A stretch of DNA of 64,000 nucleotides from Chthoniobacterales bacterium (GCA_035274845.1 DATENU010000009.1:248001-312000), one strand, 5' to 3'. Numbered from the stretch's first letter, positions 17,926 to 27,025 are shown. Notes: a model not told the origin generated them from the letters alone. Translations and numbers: made by a program.

Positions 17926-19052
17926 GTAACCCAACGCAAGGCTGCGACGAGATAAGCCGCGCCGGCCAGGAAAATCGCCGCCGAGCCAAGCCGCAACGTC
18001 CATTGATGAACCGGTCCCGGCACGGGGCCGGATTCGCCGGCACGCCGGGTTAGCTTCATCACGGCGAATAAAGGGAGCGCCACGATTTGATGGCCAAGCT
18101 CGACGCCCACACTGAAGGCGATGATCGCCGTGGCGACCGCGGTGGTTTGCATGCCTTCCATCGCGGAGAGCAAGCCTCCGGCAAATCCAAGGCCATGGAA
18201 GAGCCCGAAGCCAAAGGCAATCATCAAGCGCAGGCGTCCGCGGCTCTGGCTGGGAGCGGCGAGGTTTTGCAGCGCGACGAACACGATGCTGGCCGCGATC
18301 ATCGGTTCTACGATGCGATTGGACAGGCGGACGACATCGAGCACCGAGAGGGTAAGCGTCAAGCTATGGGCCAGGGTGAACGCAGTAATGACCTTGACCA
18401 AATCCCAAAGCGTAGTCACCGCGAGGACGAGCCCGGCCACGAAGAGCAGATGGTCATATCCGCTAAGAATGTGGTGAATACCGTGCCGGACAAACGCAAG
18501 AGTGGTGTTTTCATTGGCGCCTGGTCCAGCTCCGCCTGCGGAGCAGTTGAAACTAAGGGGCTCACGCGAAGTAAAGAGGACGCCGTCGCGCGGTGGATAG
18601 GCGTTTGGGATTCGAACGACATAAGTTGCTTCCCAGGGATTCCCCGGCGCGAAGGAGAATTCGTTCAGGACATGCTGCTTCAAGGTAACGGAGCGTGGCG
18701 GGCGGAGGTGGGGAGGTATTTCAAAACTTAGATCGTATCTTATCTGTTCCGTTTCCTTGGCCGGCGCGATAGCATCGACCTTTCCGGTAAGTGACAGTCC
18801 GTCGACCACGACCTCGAGGTGGTTCAAAAGATAATCGCCATGGCGAGTCCACACCTCATTCAGGCTTGCTGCGCTCTTGTCGTGCCCGAGAGTGTCGGCC
18901 ACGAATGCTTCCTCAGACGAAACGTTGGCCACTATCCGGAGGTGGTCGGCGGCGGTCACGATTTCCATCGAGCCTTGCGCGACCGGGTGCCCGGCCGCGG
19001 TCACGAGCGAACATTCAAGAAGGACGATGAAATAAAGGAGGGACCGGCTCAT
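17922..19052 (-). CDS. HupE/UreJ-type membrane protein with exported N-terminal domain
   Basis: A signal peptide (residues 1-20) precedes an exported region of about 170 residues with no clear motif. Six or seven membrane helices follow from about residue 185. The membrane part carries the HupE/UreJ_2 signatures: FVRHGIHHILSGYDHLLF, FTLAHSLTLTLS, EPMIAAS, FGLFHGLGFAGGL and ELGHQ. HupE/UreJ proteins are nickel or cobalt permeases, but this long subtype is common in gene clusters with no nickel enzyme and its cargo is unknown. Both ends overlap neighbours by four bases (ATGA at 19052 and 17922-17925), so it is translationally coupled to the TPR protein and the cytochrome. It may serve metal supply or assembly of the cytochrome, as an inference. 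Confidence 0.75.
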   Translation of the reverse strand: MSRSLLYFIVLLECSLVTAAGHPVAQGSMEIVTAADHLRIVANVSSEEAFVADTLGHDKSAASLNEVWTRHGDYLLNHLEVVVDGLSLTGKVDAIAPAKETEQIRYDLSFEIPPHLRPPRSVTLKQHVLNEFSFAPGNPWEATYVVRIPNAYPPRDGVLFTSREPLSFNCSAGGAGPGANENTTLAFVRHGIHHILSGYDHLLFVAGLVLAVTTLWDLVKVITAFTLAHSLTLTLSVLDVVRLSNRIVEPMIAASIVFVALQNLAAPSQSRGRLRLMIAFGFGLFHGLGFAGGLLSAMEGMQTTAVATAIIAFSVGVELGHQIVALPLFAVMKLTRRAGESGPVPGPVHQWTLRLGSAAIFLAGAAYLVAALRWVT

Positions 19053-20290
19053 TCCCGATGAACATGAAACGTGTTGTAGCGGGGATTAACCGCTAAAGCT
19101 TCCTGTAACTTCAGTCTGCCTGCGGACAGATCGCCCACTCGCATCAGGATAGTTCCTGCGTGATAAAGGATGCCTGGATCGCTCGGGTTGAGGCTAAGGA
19201 TTCGCAGGATCACATCGCGGGCCTCTCCAACAGATCCTGTTTTGTAGAGCGCCCAGGCCAGCGTATCGTAAGCACTTATTGTGTGGCGGAACGTCAGGTC
19301 GCGGCGGGCCCACTCCACGGCGTGCTCGGGTTCGTTCAAGCTGTCACTGTAAAGGATCGCGAGATGATGGAAGCAGGTCGCTTCGCCTTTTTCCACTGAC
19401 ACGAGGTAGGCCGAGAGAGCTTTGTTATGCCAGGAAGCGGCTGCCTCTTTTTTTCCGGAGGAAAGATAAAGATCGCCGAGCGCCTGCATGAGCTCAGGAC
19501 GCCGCGTCTGTTCAATCAACGAAGTGTAGAGCGCAACCGCCTCATTGAACCGGCCCTCGGCCCCGCGTAATTCCGCCTGGTGGTCCAGAGCCGGATAATA
19601 TTGCGGGCGCGCGTTGAGGGCCGCGTCATAATATTCGCCCGCCTTTGCCCAATCTCCGGATCGAAAGGCGAGCGCACCCAGTTGCACATTGGCCCAGGCC
19701 CCCACGTCGCCCTCCGCATCCTTGCCCGCTTCCAGGATTTTCCGATAGCGCGCGGCTGCCTCCGAGTTGCGGCCTCGAAACAAAGCGAGCTGCGCCAGCC
19801 GCGGTTCGATCAGAAAAAGGTTAGCCGGATCGCGCCCGGCCATTTTGAGCCAGCTTGATTCGGCCGCCGCGTCCTCGCCGAGATTGAAGAATGCATCACC
19901 GAGCAGTCCAAGCGCGTCCGCGCTCTCCGGGTCCAAACGGCCCAGATATTCCGCACTCTGCCTGGCTTCCTGGAACCGATGGAGCGCCAGTTCTATCCGG
20001 GTGCGCAAGAGCAGGGCGGACCAGTTTGATTCCGCGGGAACCGCCCTAAGTGATTGCACGACCGCCTGCTCGGCGCGCTCGAGGTTGGCCAGGTCGCCGC
20101 TCGAAACGGCGAGGGCGAGACGCGCGTCGGCGATTCGATTCCACGCGGCATGATCCTGCGGATTCTGTTTCGCGCGCGCCTCGAGTGCTTCCATCGTGGT
20201 TCGCGTCCGCGCGGCAATTCCGGGCCGCGCTTGCGGCGCCATGCCGAGAAGCACGACCACACAAATCCGAAGCGGACCAACGGCAGCCAT
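19049..20290 (-). CDS. Exported tetratricopeptide-repeat protein
   Basis: The start at ATG 20290 gives a short signal peptide (MAAVGPLRICVVVLLGM) and lies just past the stop of the upstream membrane-protein gene. A longer frame to 20347 would overlap that gene. Most of the 413 residues are TPR-like helical pairs, for example NPQDHAAWNRIADARLA, DPESADALGLLGDAFFNLG, ARPQYYPALDHQAELRGAEG and NPSDPGILYHAGTIL. TPR proteins scaffold protein complexes. In an operon with a cytochrome and a HupE-type protein, a role in assembly or docking is plausible. It shares an ATGA overlap with the HupE gene. Confidence 0.8.
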   Translation of the reverse strand: MAAVGPLRICVVVLLGMAPQARPGIAARTRTTMEALEARAKQNPQDHAAWNRIADARLALAVSSGDLANLERAEQAVVQSLRAVPAESNWSALLLRTRIELALHRFQEARQSAEYLGRLDPESADALGLLGDAFFNLGEDAAAESSWLKMAGRDPANLFLIEPRLAQLALFRGRNSEAAARYRKILEAGKDAEGDVGAWANVQLGALAFRSGDWAKAGEYYDAALNARPQYYPALDHQAELRGAEGRFNEAVALYTSLIEQTRRPELMQALGDLYLSSGKKEAAASWHNKALSAYLVSVEKGEATCFHHLAILYSDSLNEPEHAVEWARRDLTFRHTISAYDTLAWALYKTGSVGEARDVILRILSLNPSDPGILYHAGTILMRVGDLSAGRLKLQEALAVNPRYNTFHVHRE

Positions 20291-20306
20291 CGCTGATCTC
20301 GCCCGC

Positions 20307-20642
20307 TTAAGTGTCGCGCGTCGGCTTGAGGAGACGGAGCAACGCAAAGGATAGAAGGAAATGAGCGAAGAAAACGCGGGCCCAAAAGACCAGATTCGCG
20401 AGCCATTTCGGGTTGTAATCCTGGCCGAGAATCGCGTCTAAAGCGATCGTCACACCGATAAGACTCGCGAACACCACCAGCAGATGCTCGGGTTTCACGT
20501 AAATCGCGCCGCAGATCAGACCGAAGCCACCGGTGAAAAGCCATAGCCACGGCCAGGCGTTCCAGCCGCGCGCCCGCAACCAGGCGCAAATCAATGTAAT
20601 CACGATACCGACATAAAACACGCGTTTGCCTTCAGGGATCAT
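20307..20642 (-). CDS. Small membrane protein of unknown function
   Basis: A 111-residue protein with three or four predicted membrane helices: residues about 8-24, 30-48, 54-70 and 85-105. It has no motif I recognise. The loop between helices 3 and 4 contains ILGQDYNPKW. It lies 40 bases downstream of the DUF4331 gene and 16 bases upstream of the TPR start, in the same orientation, so it is almost certainly part of that operon. Confidence 0.7.
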   Translation of the reverse strand: MIPEGKRVFYVGIVITLICAWLRARGWNAWPWLWLFTGGFGLICGAIYVKPEHLLVVFASLIGVTIALDAILGQDYNPKWLANLVFWARVFFAHFLLSFALLRLLKPTRDT

Positions 20643-20682
20643 CGGGGTTCTCCAAGGGTTTAGTTATTGAGCCATCGCGTTA

Positions 20683-22512
20683 TCACCAGGGATCGGCGAG
20701 GTAGGGGAATTCAGTGAGGAAAGGTTTGTCGTTCTTGAGCGGGTTAGGCGGAGTCTTGGGTTCGATTGGCGCGGCATCCCACAAGGCTTGGTCGCTCAAG
20801 GTCTCGAGCGTGTATTTCTTGCCAGTCGCGTCCGGACTCATGTCGAGGAACAACCCAAGGAACCGGGTCGCGACCTGGTCTTCGAGGCGGCGGCCAAAAG
20901 GCCAGGTGCCTGTAGTATCCATGTCGATGGGGCAGACGTTGGGGACGAATATCTCGAAGGAACGTTTCAGTGGGATCGCCTTGTGGTTCTTGTTCCAGGT
21001 GTCGTCCGGCATGTTCAATTCCTGGAACAGTGTCTTCTTCACGCGTTTGAAAGCATCGAGCAGATGCGCGCTGTCGTAGATCTTATGGACCGAGATGGGC
21101 GAGTTATCGTGATCGAACGAGGTGCGTAACCCGAGGGCGGAGATGGAGGGCCCGAATCCCCAGCCGAGATGAGCGAGGCGTCGAACAAAGGAAGGTCCGA
21201 GAGAAAAATTGTTAGCGCCGACCTGTTTTTCGTCGGCGCGTTCGTTCAAAGCCGCGTCGGCGAAAGGCTGGCCGTCCGTATCGACGAGCTTGTATTGGCG
21301 CAGCTCATCATCGGACGCGGTCGGAACAATATCCGCGATCTGTTGCGAACGCAGCTTCGCTCCTATGCCGGCGGCGCCCGCGCCGAGCAGAAGCACAATT
21401 CCCAGAGCGACGAGGGGCTTCGACACTTGGTTGGCGGGTGGCCGTCGCCGCAACCCCAGGACAAGAAAAATCACGGCGAGGACAACAAGCGCCGCCGGAA
21501 TCAGCCATGGATGTTTCCCGATTAGCCCAGTGCCGCCGCGCTCGTCGGGGATCATCGGAATTTTCCCGGACGCTTTCTGGACCCAGCTTTCGCCCCAGGC
21601 GTTGACGATCCGGTCTTCATTGGGCGACTTCGTGAGGAATGCGAGCGGCAGCTCGAGGATGACCGCGTTCACATTGCCGCCCGCGCGGTTGTCCTTGCCG
21701 CTGTAAACGAAACGGTAGTTCCCTTTCTCGTCCTTCTTGTAACGCGTGCCCTTCCAGGTGTAAGGACCCGGTGGCAGGTCTTTCTTCACGGTGTAGCCCA
21801 GCTCCGGGTTGGCCGGATCGAAGTTGAAGAGGTCGTTCCCTTCCAGCTCGATGAGCGTTTTGGGGATGGGTAGCTCGCGGTTTTCGACCGGCATAGTGAC
21901 CGGCACGTGATAGAACTGCGGCGCGTAATTGATCGAACGAAAGAACCCCGGGAGATCGTTGAAAAAGGCGTCGTCCCGTCCGCCCACAAAAACCTTGATC
22001 TTATGGCCGCCAGGCGCTTCGACTGTTTCGCTCGTATTGAGCGCCACCGTTGCGGTGAAACTAGCGCCTGGAAACCGCAGGAACTCGATCTTCGCCCGAT
22101 TCTCCGCGCCCACCGTCACCCGGACCTCGGATGGTTTCAGCCCGAGGTATTTGTCCTTGATGGCATCGAAGTACTTTAGGATCGCCTCGACACCGGCGTC
22201 CTCTTTCATGGGGGGAGCGACGCGTGGATTCGGAGAAATGAGGATCCGATAGAGAAGGTCCGGATCGAAGACTCCGGTCGCGGGGACCGAGGCAAAAGTC
22301 AGGGCGATGACAACCTTCTCGCCGCCGCCGGTGTCGTCGCTCGGAAAACCGTAGAGGTCGTAAAGATCGGCCGGGCTCGCCTCGATCTGCGCGAAGATGG
22401 AATTGATCGCATTCGGATCATTGTGATCGGCGGCCAGCGCGACCGAACGGAGAATCGGCATTACTGCGAGAAAAAGGAGGATCACTCTCCCTCGGGGGAA
22501 CCACCGTCGCAT
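20683..22512 (-). CDS. DUF4331 domain-containing exported protein
   Basis: The start at ATG 22512 gives a clean signal peptide ending at ALA-ADHNDP; an upstream in-frame start at 22557 adds 15 residues and spoils it. The mature N-terminus ADHNDPNAINS with DLYDLYGFPSDD and KVVIALTFASVP is the DUF4331 signature. The domain extends to about residue 340 and includes VKVFVGGRDDAFF-type and LIELEGNDLF segments. One membrane helix follows at about 350-368 and a second at about 380-400, then an extracytoplasmic C-terminal part. It is a paralogue of the first half of the fusion at 11275-14061 and, unlike that one, has no catalase-like tail. The catalase-like gene starts divergently 300 bases away. The molecular role of DUF4331 is not known. 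Confidence 0.8.
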   Translation of the reverse strand: MRRWFPRGRVILLFLAVMPILRSVALAADHNDPNAINSIFAQIEASPADLYDLYGFPSDDTGGGEKVVIALTFASVPATGVFDPDLLYRILISPNPRVAPPMKEDAGVEAILKYFDAIKDKYLGLKPSEVRVTVGAENRAKIEFLRFPGASFTATVALNTSETVEAPGGHKIKVFVGGRDDAFFNDLPGFFRSINYAPQFYHVPVTMPVENRELPIPKTLIELEGNDLFNFDPANPELGYTVKKDLPPGPYTWKGTRYKKDEKGNYRFVYSGKDNRAGGNVNAVILELPLAFLTKSPNEDRIVNAWGESWVQKASGKIPMIPDERGGTGLIGKHPWLIPAALVVLAVIFLVLGLRRRPPANQVSKPLVALGIVLLLGAGAAGIGAKLRSQQIADIVPTASDDELRQYKLVDTDGQPFADAALNERADEKQVGANNFSLGPSFVRRLAHLGWGFGPSISALGLRTSFDHDNSPISVHKIYDSAHLLDAFKRVKKTLFQELNMPDDTWNKNHKAIPLKRSFEIFVPNVCPIDMDTTGTWPFGRRLEDQVATRFLGLFLDMSPDATGKKYTLETLSDQALWDAAPIEPKTPPNPLKNDKPFLTEFPYLADPW

Positions 22513-22690
22513 ATGCGCGATCACATTCCCTTTCGTCTCGTCTGTCAAGAGCGGCATGCGTAGTCGATCGATTTTCTTCTTGCCTTCGTCGCCCTGCCTT
22601 GGGCACGATGCGATTCAAAGGCTGACCCAAGGGGCCCTCATGCTCCCACCGTAACGAACCCCGGAAACAGCGTTGCCCGCTTCTCTTCCT

Positions 22691-22828
22691 ATGAACGCAT
22701 CCTCATCGCCTTTCGGCGGGCGTTTCTCGATCGCAATAGTCTCGACTTGTTTTCTCTGGCTCTCAGCCGTCGCTCCCGCGAACGCCAGCCGCACAGACTT
22801 TCTAGCTCGACGCTATGCCCAACTCTAA
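22691..22828 (+). CDS. Possible 45-residue signal-peptide-like leader ORF
   Basis: From ATG 22691 a short frame encodes 45 residues, with a textbook export signal (FSIAIVSTCFLWLSAV then APANA) and a short basic tail ending YAQL. Its stop lies 14 bases inside the next gene, which starts in another frame at 22815 (the shared bases read ATGCCCAACTCTAA). It could be a real small secreted peptide coupled to the catalase-like protein. It could also be a signal sequence separated from that protein by a frameshift or sequencing indel. No Shine-Dalgarno is evident. Confidence 0.35.
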   Translation: MNASSSPFGGRFSIAIVSTCFLWLSAVAPANASRTDFLARRYAQL

Positions 22829-23831
22829 ACGCGAGCTTTACCAGGAATATCCGGAGCCTGGCGAGCGGGACACGATTAACGCGATCATCGATCTGTTAAT
22901 AGGACATCTAAAAATTCAATATCGCGGCCTGCCCAAGCTACGGGATACTCACACCAAATCGAACGGCCTGGTCAAAGGCAGGTTCCACGTCCTGCCGAAT
23001 TTACCTGACGAATTACGCGTCGGCTTGTTCCGTGAGTCCCGGAGCTATGATTGCTGGATCCGTTTTTCTAATTCGGATTCGTTTATCTCGAACGACAAAG
23101 CGAAGGATTTTCGTGGCATTTCCCTCAAACTTTTTGAAGTCGAGGGAGAGAAGCTTCAGCCCGATGAGCGTGGCACTTTCGATTTCGTCCTTCTCGGCCA
23201 TGAGGTTTTTTTCGCCAAACATCCGCGCGATTTCCTGGCCTTTTTCCGATTGCTCTTCCGTTTCAAAAAGCCGCTGGGGCCGTTGCTTTACCTTCTGACG
23301 CGCTGGCGGCAGGCCTATAATATTTTCTCTGGCCGCAAGGTGTTTGGTAATCCACTCGAGATTTCCTGGTTTAGCGCCGTTCCCTACCGTTTTGGGAATC
23401 GTGCGGTCAAATACCGAATCCCGAAGAGCAAACCACTCACGCCGCCCGACAAGAATGATCCCGACTACCTGCGTCGGCGCCTGGCTGTTTCCCTTCAGGA
23501 GCGGGATTGGACGCTCGACTTCGAAATCCAATTTCAACTTGATCCTTATCGGCACCCGATCGAGTCGGCTCTTGTCCCATGGAACGATTCCCCATTTTAC
23601 AAGGTCGCCGAAATCCACCTTCCTCGACAGGAGTTCAACACTTCCGCTCAGCTCCGATTCGACGAGAACCTGACTTACAACCCCTGGCATTGCACAGCGG
23701 AGCACCAACCTCTGGGAGGAATCAACCGCGCCCGCCGCGACGTCTATCACGCTCTACAGGAATTTCGCCTGTCCGAGAACGAACAAAGACGTATTGATGT
23801 CCTGACTTCCACTCCTCGCGACCTTGAATGA
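22815..23831 (+). CDS. Catalase-like haem protein (SrpA-type)
   Basis: The 338-residue product has the shortened catalase fold found in SrpA-like proteins. DTHTKSNGLVKGRFHV is the equivalent of the catalase R-x-x-H-A-K-G region with the distal His. YDCWIRFSNSDS and DFRGISLKLF follow, and HEVFFAKHPRDFLAF is the equivalent of the Asn/Phe region. Proteins of this type are peroxidases or, in some lineages, fatty-acid hydroperoxide enzymes such as allene oxide synthases; I cannot tell which. As annotated it has no signal peptide, although its neighbours are exported and a signal-like ORF overlaps its start. It diverges from the DUF4331 gene, which fits the fusion of the same two domains at 11275-14061. 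Confidence 0.75.
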   Translation: MPNSKRELYQEYPEPGERDTINAIIDLLIGHLKIQYRGLPKLRDTHTKSNGLVKGRFHVLPNLPDELRVGLFRESRSYDCWIRFSNSDSFISNDKAKDFRGISLKLFEVEGEKLQPDERGTFDFVLLGHEVFFAKHPRDFLAFFRLLFRFKKPLGPLLYLLTRWRQAYNIFSGRKVFGNPLEISWFSAVPYRFGNRAVKYRIPKSKPLTPPDKNDPDYLRRRLAVSLQERDWTLDFEIQFQLDPYRHPIESALVPWNDSPFYKVAEIHLPRQEFNTSAQLRFDENLTYNPWHCTAEHQPLGGINRARRDVYHALQEFRLSENEQRRIDVLTSTPRDLE

Positions 23832-24069
23832 CCTTCGCTCGCTGCAGTTTTGCTGATGGCCTCCAGCGATTAATTCTTCTTCACCGACACGAATCTGCTT
23901 GTTGCGCAGGCCCCGGCTGGCGCCTACGGACCGATCGCCAAGACCGTTTCCACCGACCCGGACGAATACCGCGTGACCAGCCTGCGGCTACGGCGAATCC
24001 CGTGGCATACGCAGCTTGCGACGCCATCCTTTGCGTGCAGCGAATTCCCAGCACTTCGCTTGTTAACAT
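23832..24069. other. Convergent intergenic gap
   Basis: About 240 bases lie between the converging ends of the catalase-like gene and pstB. Short frames exist but none has a start signal or family resemblance, and I see no strong hairpin with a T-run. Confidence 0.4.
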
Positions 24070-25401
24070 CTATTCCGCTAGGGGAAACCGAAACTGACTT
24101 TCCAAGCGCCAGCGGACAAGGTCGCGAATGCGCGTGGCGATCCGGAGAAAATCGGCGGGCTCCGAGGTGCCGGAGTCTTCGACGTTGCCGACCGGGTCGA
24201 GCCGTTGCAGCTTCCAGGTGGCGGCTGGGAAGCGGAGCGCGAGTTCCCGGCATTGCTGGTCGGTCATGCAATAAATGGCATCGGCGCGCTCGACAATTTC
24301 CTGGGTGACTTCGCGCGAAACGTGGGGTTGAGGCGCGCACCCGAGCTCGCGCAACGCGCTGATCGCTTTGGCCGCCATCGGACGGCTCGTCGAAACGGAA
24401 AGCCCGGCACTCAGCGCTTCAAATTTTCGTTTTTCTTCGCCGGGCTGGAGATTCAAGAGGCGCGCGACCTCGCTGTTGCAGATCGCCTGTGCCACGGGCG
24501 AGCGGCTGGTGTTTTCGCCGCAGACGAAGAGATACACGCGCTGGAGCAAGCGCAGGCTGAAGGGGGTCACGGGGACGGCCGTTTCCAAGTCGTCCGAGGG
24601 ATAGGGGCCCGGGACAATGGCAGGCGCGGGCTCGCGTCCGGCGCGTCCAGTGCGCACGAATTCCTGCACCGCGATCTCGGCGGGGTCGCGCAATACTTTT
24701 GCGGCCGGCCCAATTTCAAAAATGCGGGCGCCGGAATGCCGGCGAAACATGAACGCGGCGAAATCGGCCAGACGTTCGGCGAGATGAACTTCGTGCGTCA
24801 CGATCACAATCAGTCGGGCGCGCGCCTGGACGCGAATGATTTCCTCCACCTGCTTTCTCTTGAGCGGATCGAGTGCCGAGGTGGGTTCATCCATTAGGAG
24901 CACGTCCGGCTGCAAAGCGATGGCGCGTGCGATAGCGAGGCGTTGCGCCTGGCCGCCGGAAAGTTTCCAGGCGGCAAGATCGAGGCTGGCCAGCTCCCAG
25001 GTAAGTCCCACTTGCTCGAGCGCTTCTTCGGCCAGCCGGCGAATTGCGCTGCGTTTCAAGGTGGTGGCATGCTTGAGAGCAAACTCGACATTGGCGAGCA
25101 CCGACCCTGCGAGCATGCGCGGTTTTTGATGAATGAAACCGATGCGACGAGCGAGGTGCTGTTTCGAGAAGGTGGACCCGAAAACGGTCTGGCCATTGAA
25201 AAGGACGTCGCCGGAGCGGCTCCACCCATCGCGGCCATGCTCGATCAGGCGCTGGGTAGCGCGAAGCAGCGAGCTCTTGCCGACCCCCGAAGGACCAAGC
25301 AGAGCGACTACACCAGGTCCTTGCAACTCCAGGTCGATGCCATCCAGGATCTGAGTCTTGCCCACGGAAAGGCGGAGGTTTCGGTAGCTAAGAGTAATCA
25401 C
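24070..25401 (-). CDS. pstB: Phosphate ABC transporter ATPase fused to a low-molecular-weight protein-tyrosine phosphatase
   Basis: Residues 1-245 are a PstB-type ABC ATPase: Walker A GPSGVGKSS (about 36-44), signature LSGGQAQRLAIARA (about 150), Walker B VLLMDEPTSALDP and switch His in VTHEVHLAE. A linker leads to residues about 285-443, a LMW-PTPase/arsenate-reductase fold. Cys294 and Arg300 lie in VCGENTSRSP (the C-x5-R-S loop) and the general acid is Asp402 in LDPVGN. PstB energises phosphate import. LMW phosphatases remove phosphate from tyrosine or act in arsenate reduction. The fusion could couple phosphate uptake to signalling or to handling of arsenate that enters through the same transporter. 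The gene overlaps pstA by ATGA and closes the operon. No phoU is present. Confidence 0.85.
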   Translation of the reverse strand: MITLSYRNLRLSVGKTQILDGIDLELQGPGVVALLGPSGVGKSSLLRATQRLIEHGRDGWSRSGDVLFNGQTVFGSTFSKQHLARRIGFIHQKPRMLAGSVLANVEFALKHATTLKRSAIRRLAEEALEQVGLTWELASLDLAAWKLSGGQAQRLAIARAIALQPDVLLMDEPTSALDPLKRKQVEEIIRVQARARLIVIVTHEVHLAERLADFAAFMFRRHSGARIFEIGPAAKVLRDPAEIAVQEFVRTGRAGREPAPAIVPGPYPSDDLETAVPVTPFSLRLLQRVYLFVCGENTSRSPVAQAICNSEVARLLNLQPGEEKRKFEALSAGLSVSTSRPMAAKAISALRELGCAPQPHVSREVTQEIVERADAIYCMTDQQCRELALRFPAATWKLQRLDPVGNVEDSGTSEPADFLRIATRIRDLVRWRLESQFRFPLAE

Positions 25402-26204
25402 TGGGCGTAGCGCTCCTCCCGTGTGAGCATGGTGATGGCTGATTGAATCACGAGGGTGATGATGAATAAGACCGCGGCCGCTGAATAGGCGGCATTTTGA
25501 CCGCCGGGCACTGTGCCGAGGAGATGGAAGACAAAGACCGAAAGCGTGGCGCCGGAGTCGAAGAGCGATGAGGGCAATTGCATCGCTACGCCAGCAGTAA
25601 AGAGCAATGCCGCCGCATCACCGCATCCGCGCCCGGCCGCGAGGGCCAGCGGAGCTGTCAGACCGGGAAGCGCGACCGGCACTACCTGACGCCACGCCGT
25701 CTGCCAGCTACCTACACCGAGCGCGGCGCATTGTTCGCGCACTTCATCCTCCACCATTTCCAAGCCAGTGATGAAGCCGGTCGACATGATCGGTGCGAGC
25801 AGACAAGCCAGAGTGAGAACGCCGGAAAGAAGTGAAAAACCGAAGCCGCAATATCCTCCAAAGAAGGCAGCTCCAAAAAGTCCCCAGACAATCCGTGGCA
25901 CGCCGACGCCGATGTCGAGAGCCAAGCGAACGATTTTGCGCAGGGCGGCGGGCGCGGCCAATTCGGTGTAGGCGACCGCCAAAGGCAAGCTAACCAAAGC
26001 CGCCAGCAAAGTTCCGAGCCCGACGATGATTCCGGTGTTCACGAGCATCGGTCCGATGCCGCCGGAGCGACCAAGGTTTCGTGGCGCCTCAAACAAATAG
26101 CCGGCGTGCAGGCCGGGCGCGCCGCGATACAAGAGATCGCACCCCATCCAAACCACCAAAGCCGTCAGGAGCACGGTAGCGATGATCCCCGGTATCTTAA
26201 TCAT
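25398..26204 (-). CDS. pstA: Phosphate ABC transporter permease PstA
   Basis: A 268-residue inner-membrane permease with about six helices. The EAA-type coupling loop is seen around EMVEDEVREQCAALGVGSWQTAWRQVV-like sequence (residues about 150-176), with the Ala-Leu-Gly core that contacts the ATPase. It pairs with PstC to form the phosphate channel. It shares ATGA overlaps with pstB (25398-25401) and pstC (26201-26204), so the three should be made in step. Confidence 0.85.
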   Translation of the reverse strand: MIKIPGIIATVLLTALVVWMGCDLLYRGAPGLHAGYLFEAPRNLGRSGGIGPMLVNTGIIVGLGTLLAALVSLPLAVAYTELAAPAALRKIVRLALDIGVGVPRIVWGLFGAAFFGGYCGFGFSLLSGVLTLACLLAPIMSTGFITGLEMVEDEVREQCAALGVGSWQTAWRQVVPVALPGLTAPLALAAGRGCGDAAALLFTAGVAMQLPSSLFDSGATLSVFVFHLLGTVPGGQNAAYSAAAVLFIITLVIQSAITMLTREERYAQ

Positions 26205-27025
26205 ATTCCGGCCTTGCGTTGCGCGGCCCGGCCAAAAATGCTCAGCGTGCTGATGGCGATGAGAACGATGCAGGCAAGGAGGTAAAGGGCATCGCGATGC
26301 AAGCCCGCCGCACTATCGAGCTCGACGATTAAAGTAGTGGTTAACGTAGCTATCGGCCGGGTGAGGTTGGGCCAGGAGACAACGTTCCCGGCCACCATGC
26401 TGACGGCCACTGCTTCGCCGAGTGCGCGGCTCGTTCCCAAAACCACCGCGCCCAGAATGCCCCAGCGCGCATGATGAAAGGCGACACGTGATACGATTGC
26501 TTCACCTACGCCCAGGGCGCGGCTGGCTTCCAGCAAATCGGCGGGCACGAGACGAAGCGCCGCGCCAGACAAAAGAGTGATCGTTGGAGCGATCATCAAG
26601 GCGAGCACGAGCGAGGCGGAGATCCAGGAGTTGCCAAAGAGCGGCACGACCCACGTCATCGCCCAAAGACCGATTACGACCGAAGGAATACCGCCCAGGA
26701 GGCCGATCGCTGCGTTCGCGGCCGCTCGCACTCTTGCTCCGGAATAGAGCGAGAGATAACCTGCCGCTGAAAGAGCCACCGGAACGGCCAGGCACAACGC
26801 GAGTGCGCTGACTGCCAACGTGCCGAGAAAGAGCCGCGCCATGCCATACTGGCTTTGTTCAGGCAGCCATTCCGTGGTTGCCAACTCCCGGGGTCCGATC
26901 TGCGCGGCCGCGTTAGCTGCATTCCAAAAAAGAAAAATTATCAGCAAAAAAATGGCGAGAACCGGCAACATGCCGAGCCCAATCGCGACCATCCAAAACC
27001 AACGCGTTTTATTCCAACGGAACAT
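26201..27025 (-). CDS. pstC: Phosphate ABC transporter permease PstC
   Basis: A 274-residue permease with six helices. The EAA-type loop is LLEASRALGVGEAIVSRVAF at about 165-185, followed by GTSRALGEAVAVSMV, which is strongly PstC-like. The segment GLLGGIPSVVIGLWAM is also typical of this subunit. The first helix follows a short basic start. The gene begins 17 bases before the end of pstS. Confidence 0.85.
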   Translation of the reverse strand: MFRWNKTRWFWMVAIGLGMLPVLAIFLLIIFLFWNAANAAAQIGPRELATTEWLPEQSQYGMARLFLGTLAVSALALCLAVPVALSAAGYLSLYSGARVRAAANAAIGLLGGIPSVVIGLWAMTWVVPLFGNSWISASLVLALMIAPTITLLSGAALRLVPADLLEASRALGVGEAIVSRVAFHHARWGILGAVVLGTSRALGEAVAVSMVAGNVVSWPNLTRPIATLTTTLIVELDSAAGLHRDALYLLACIVLIAISTLSIFGRAAQRKAGI

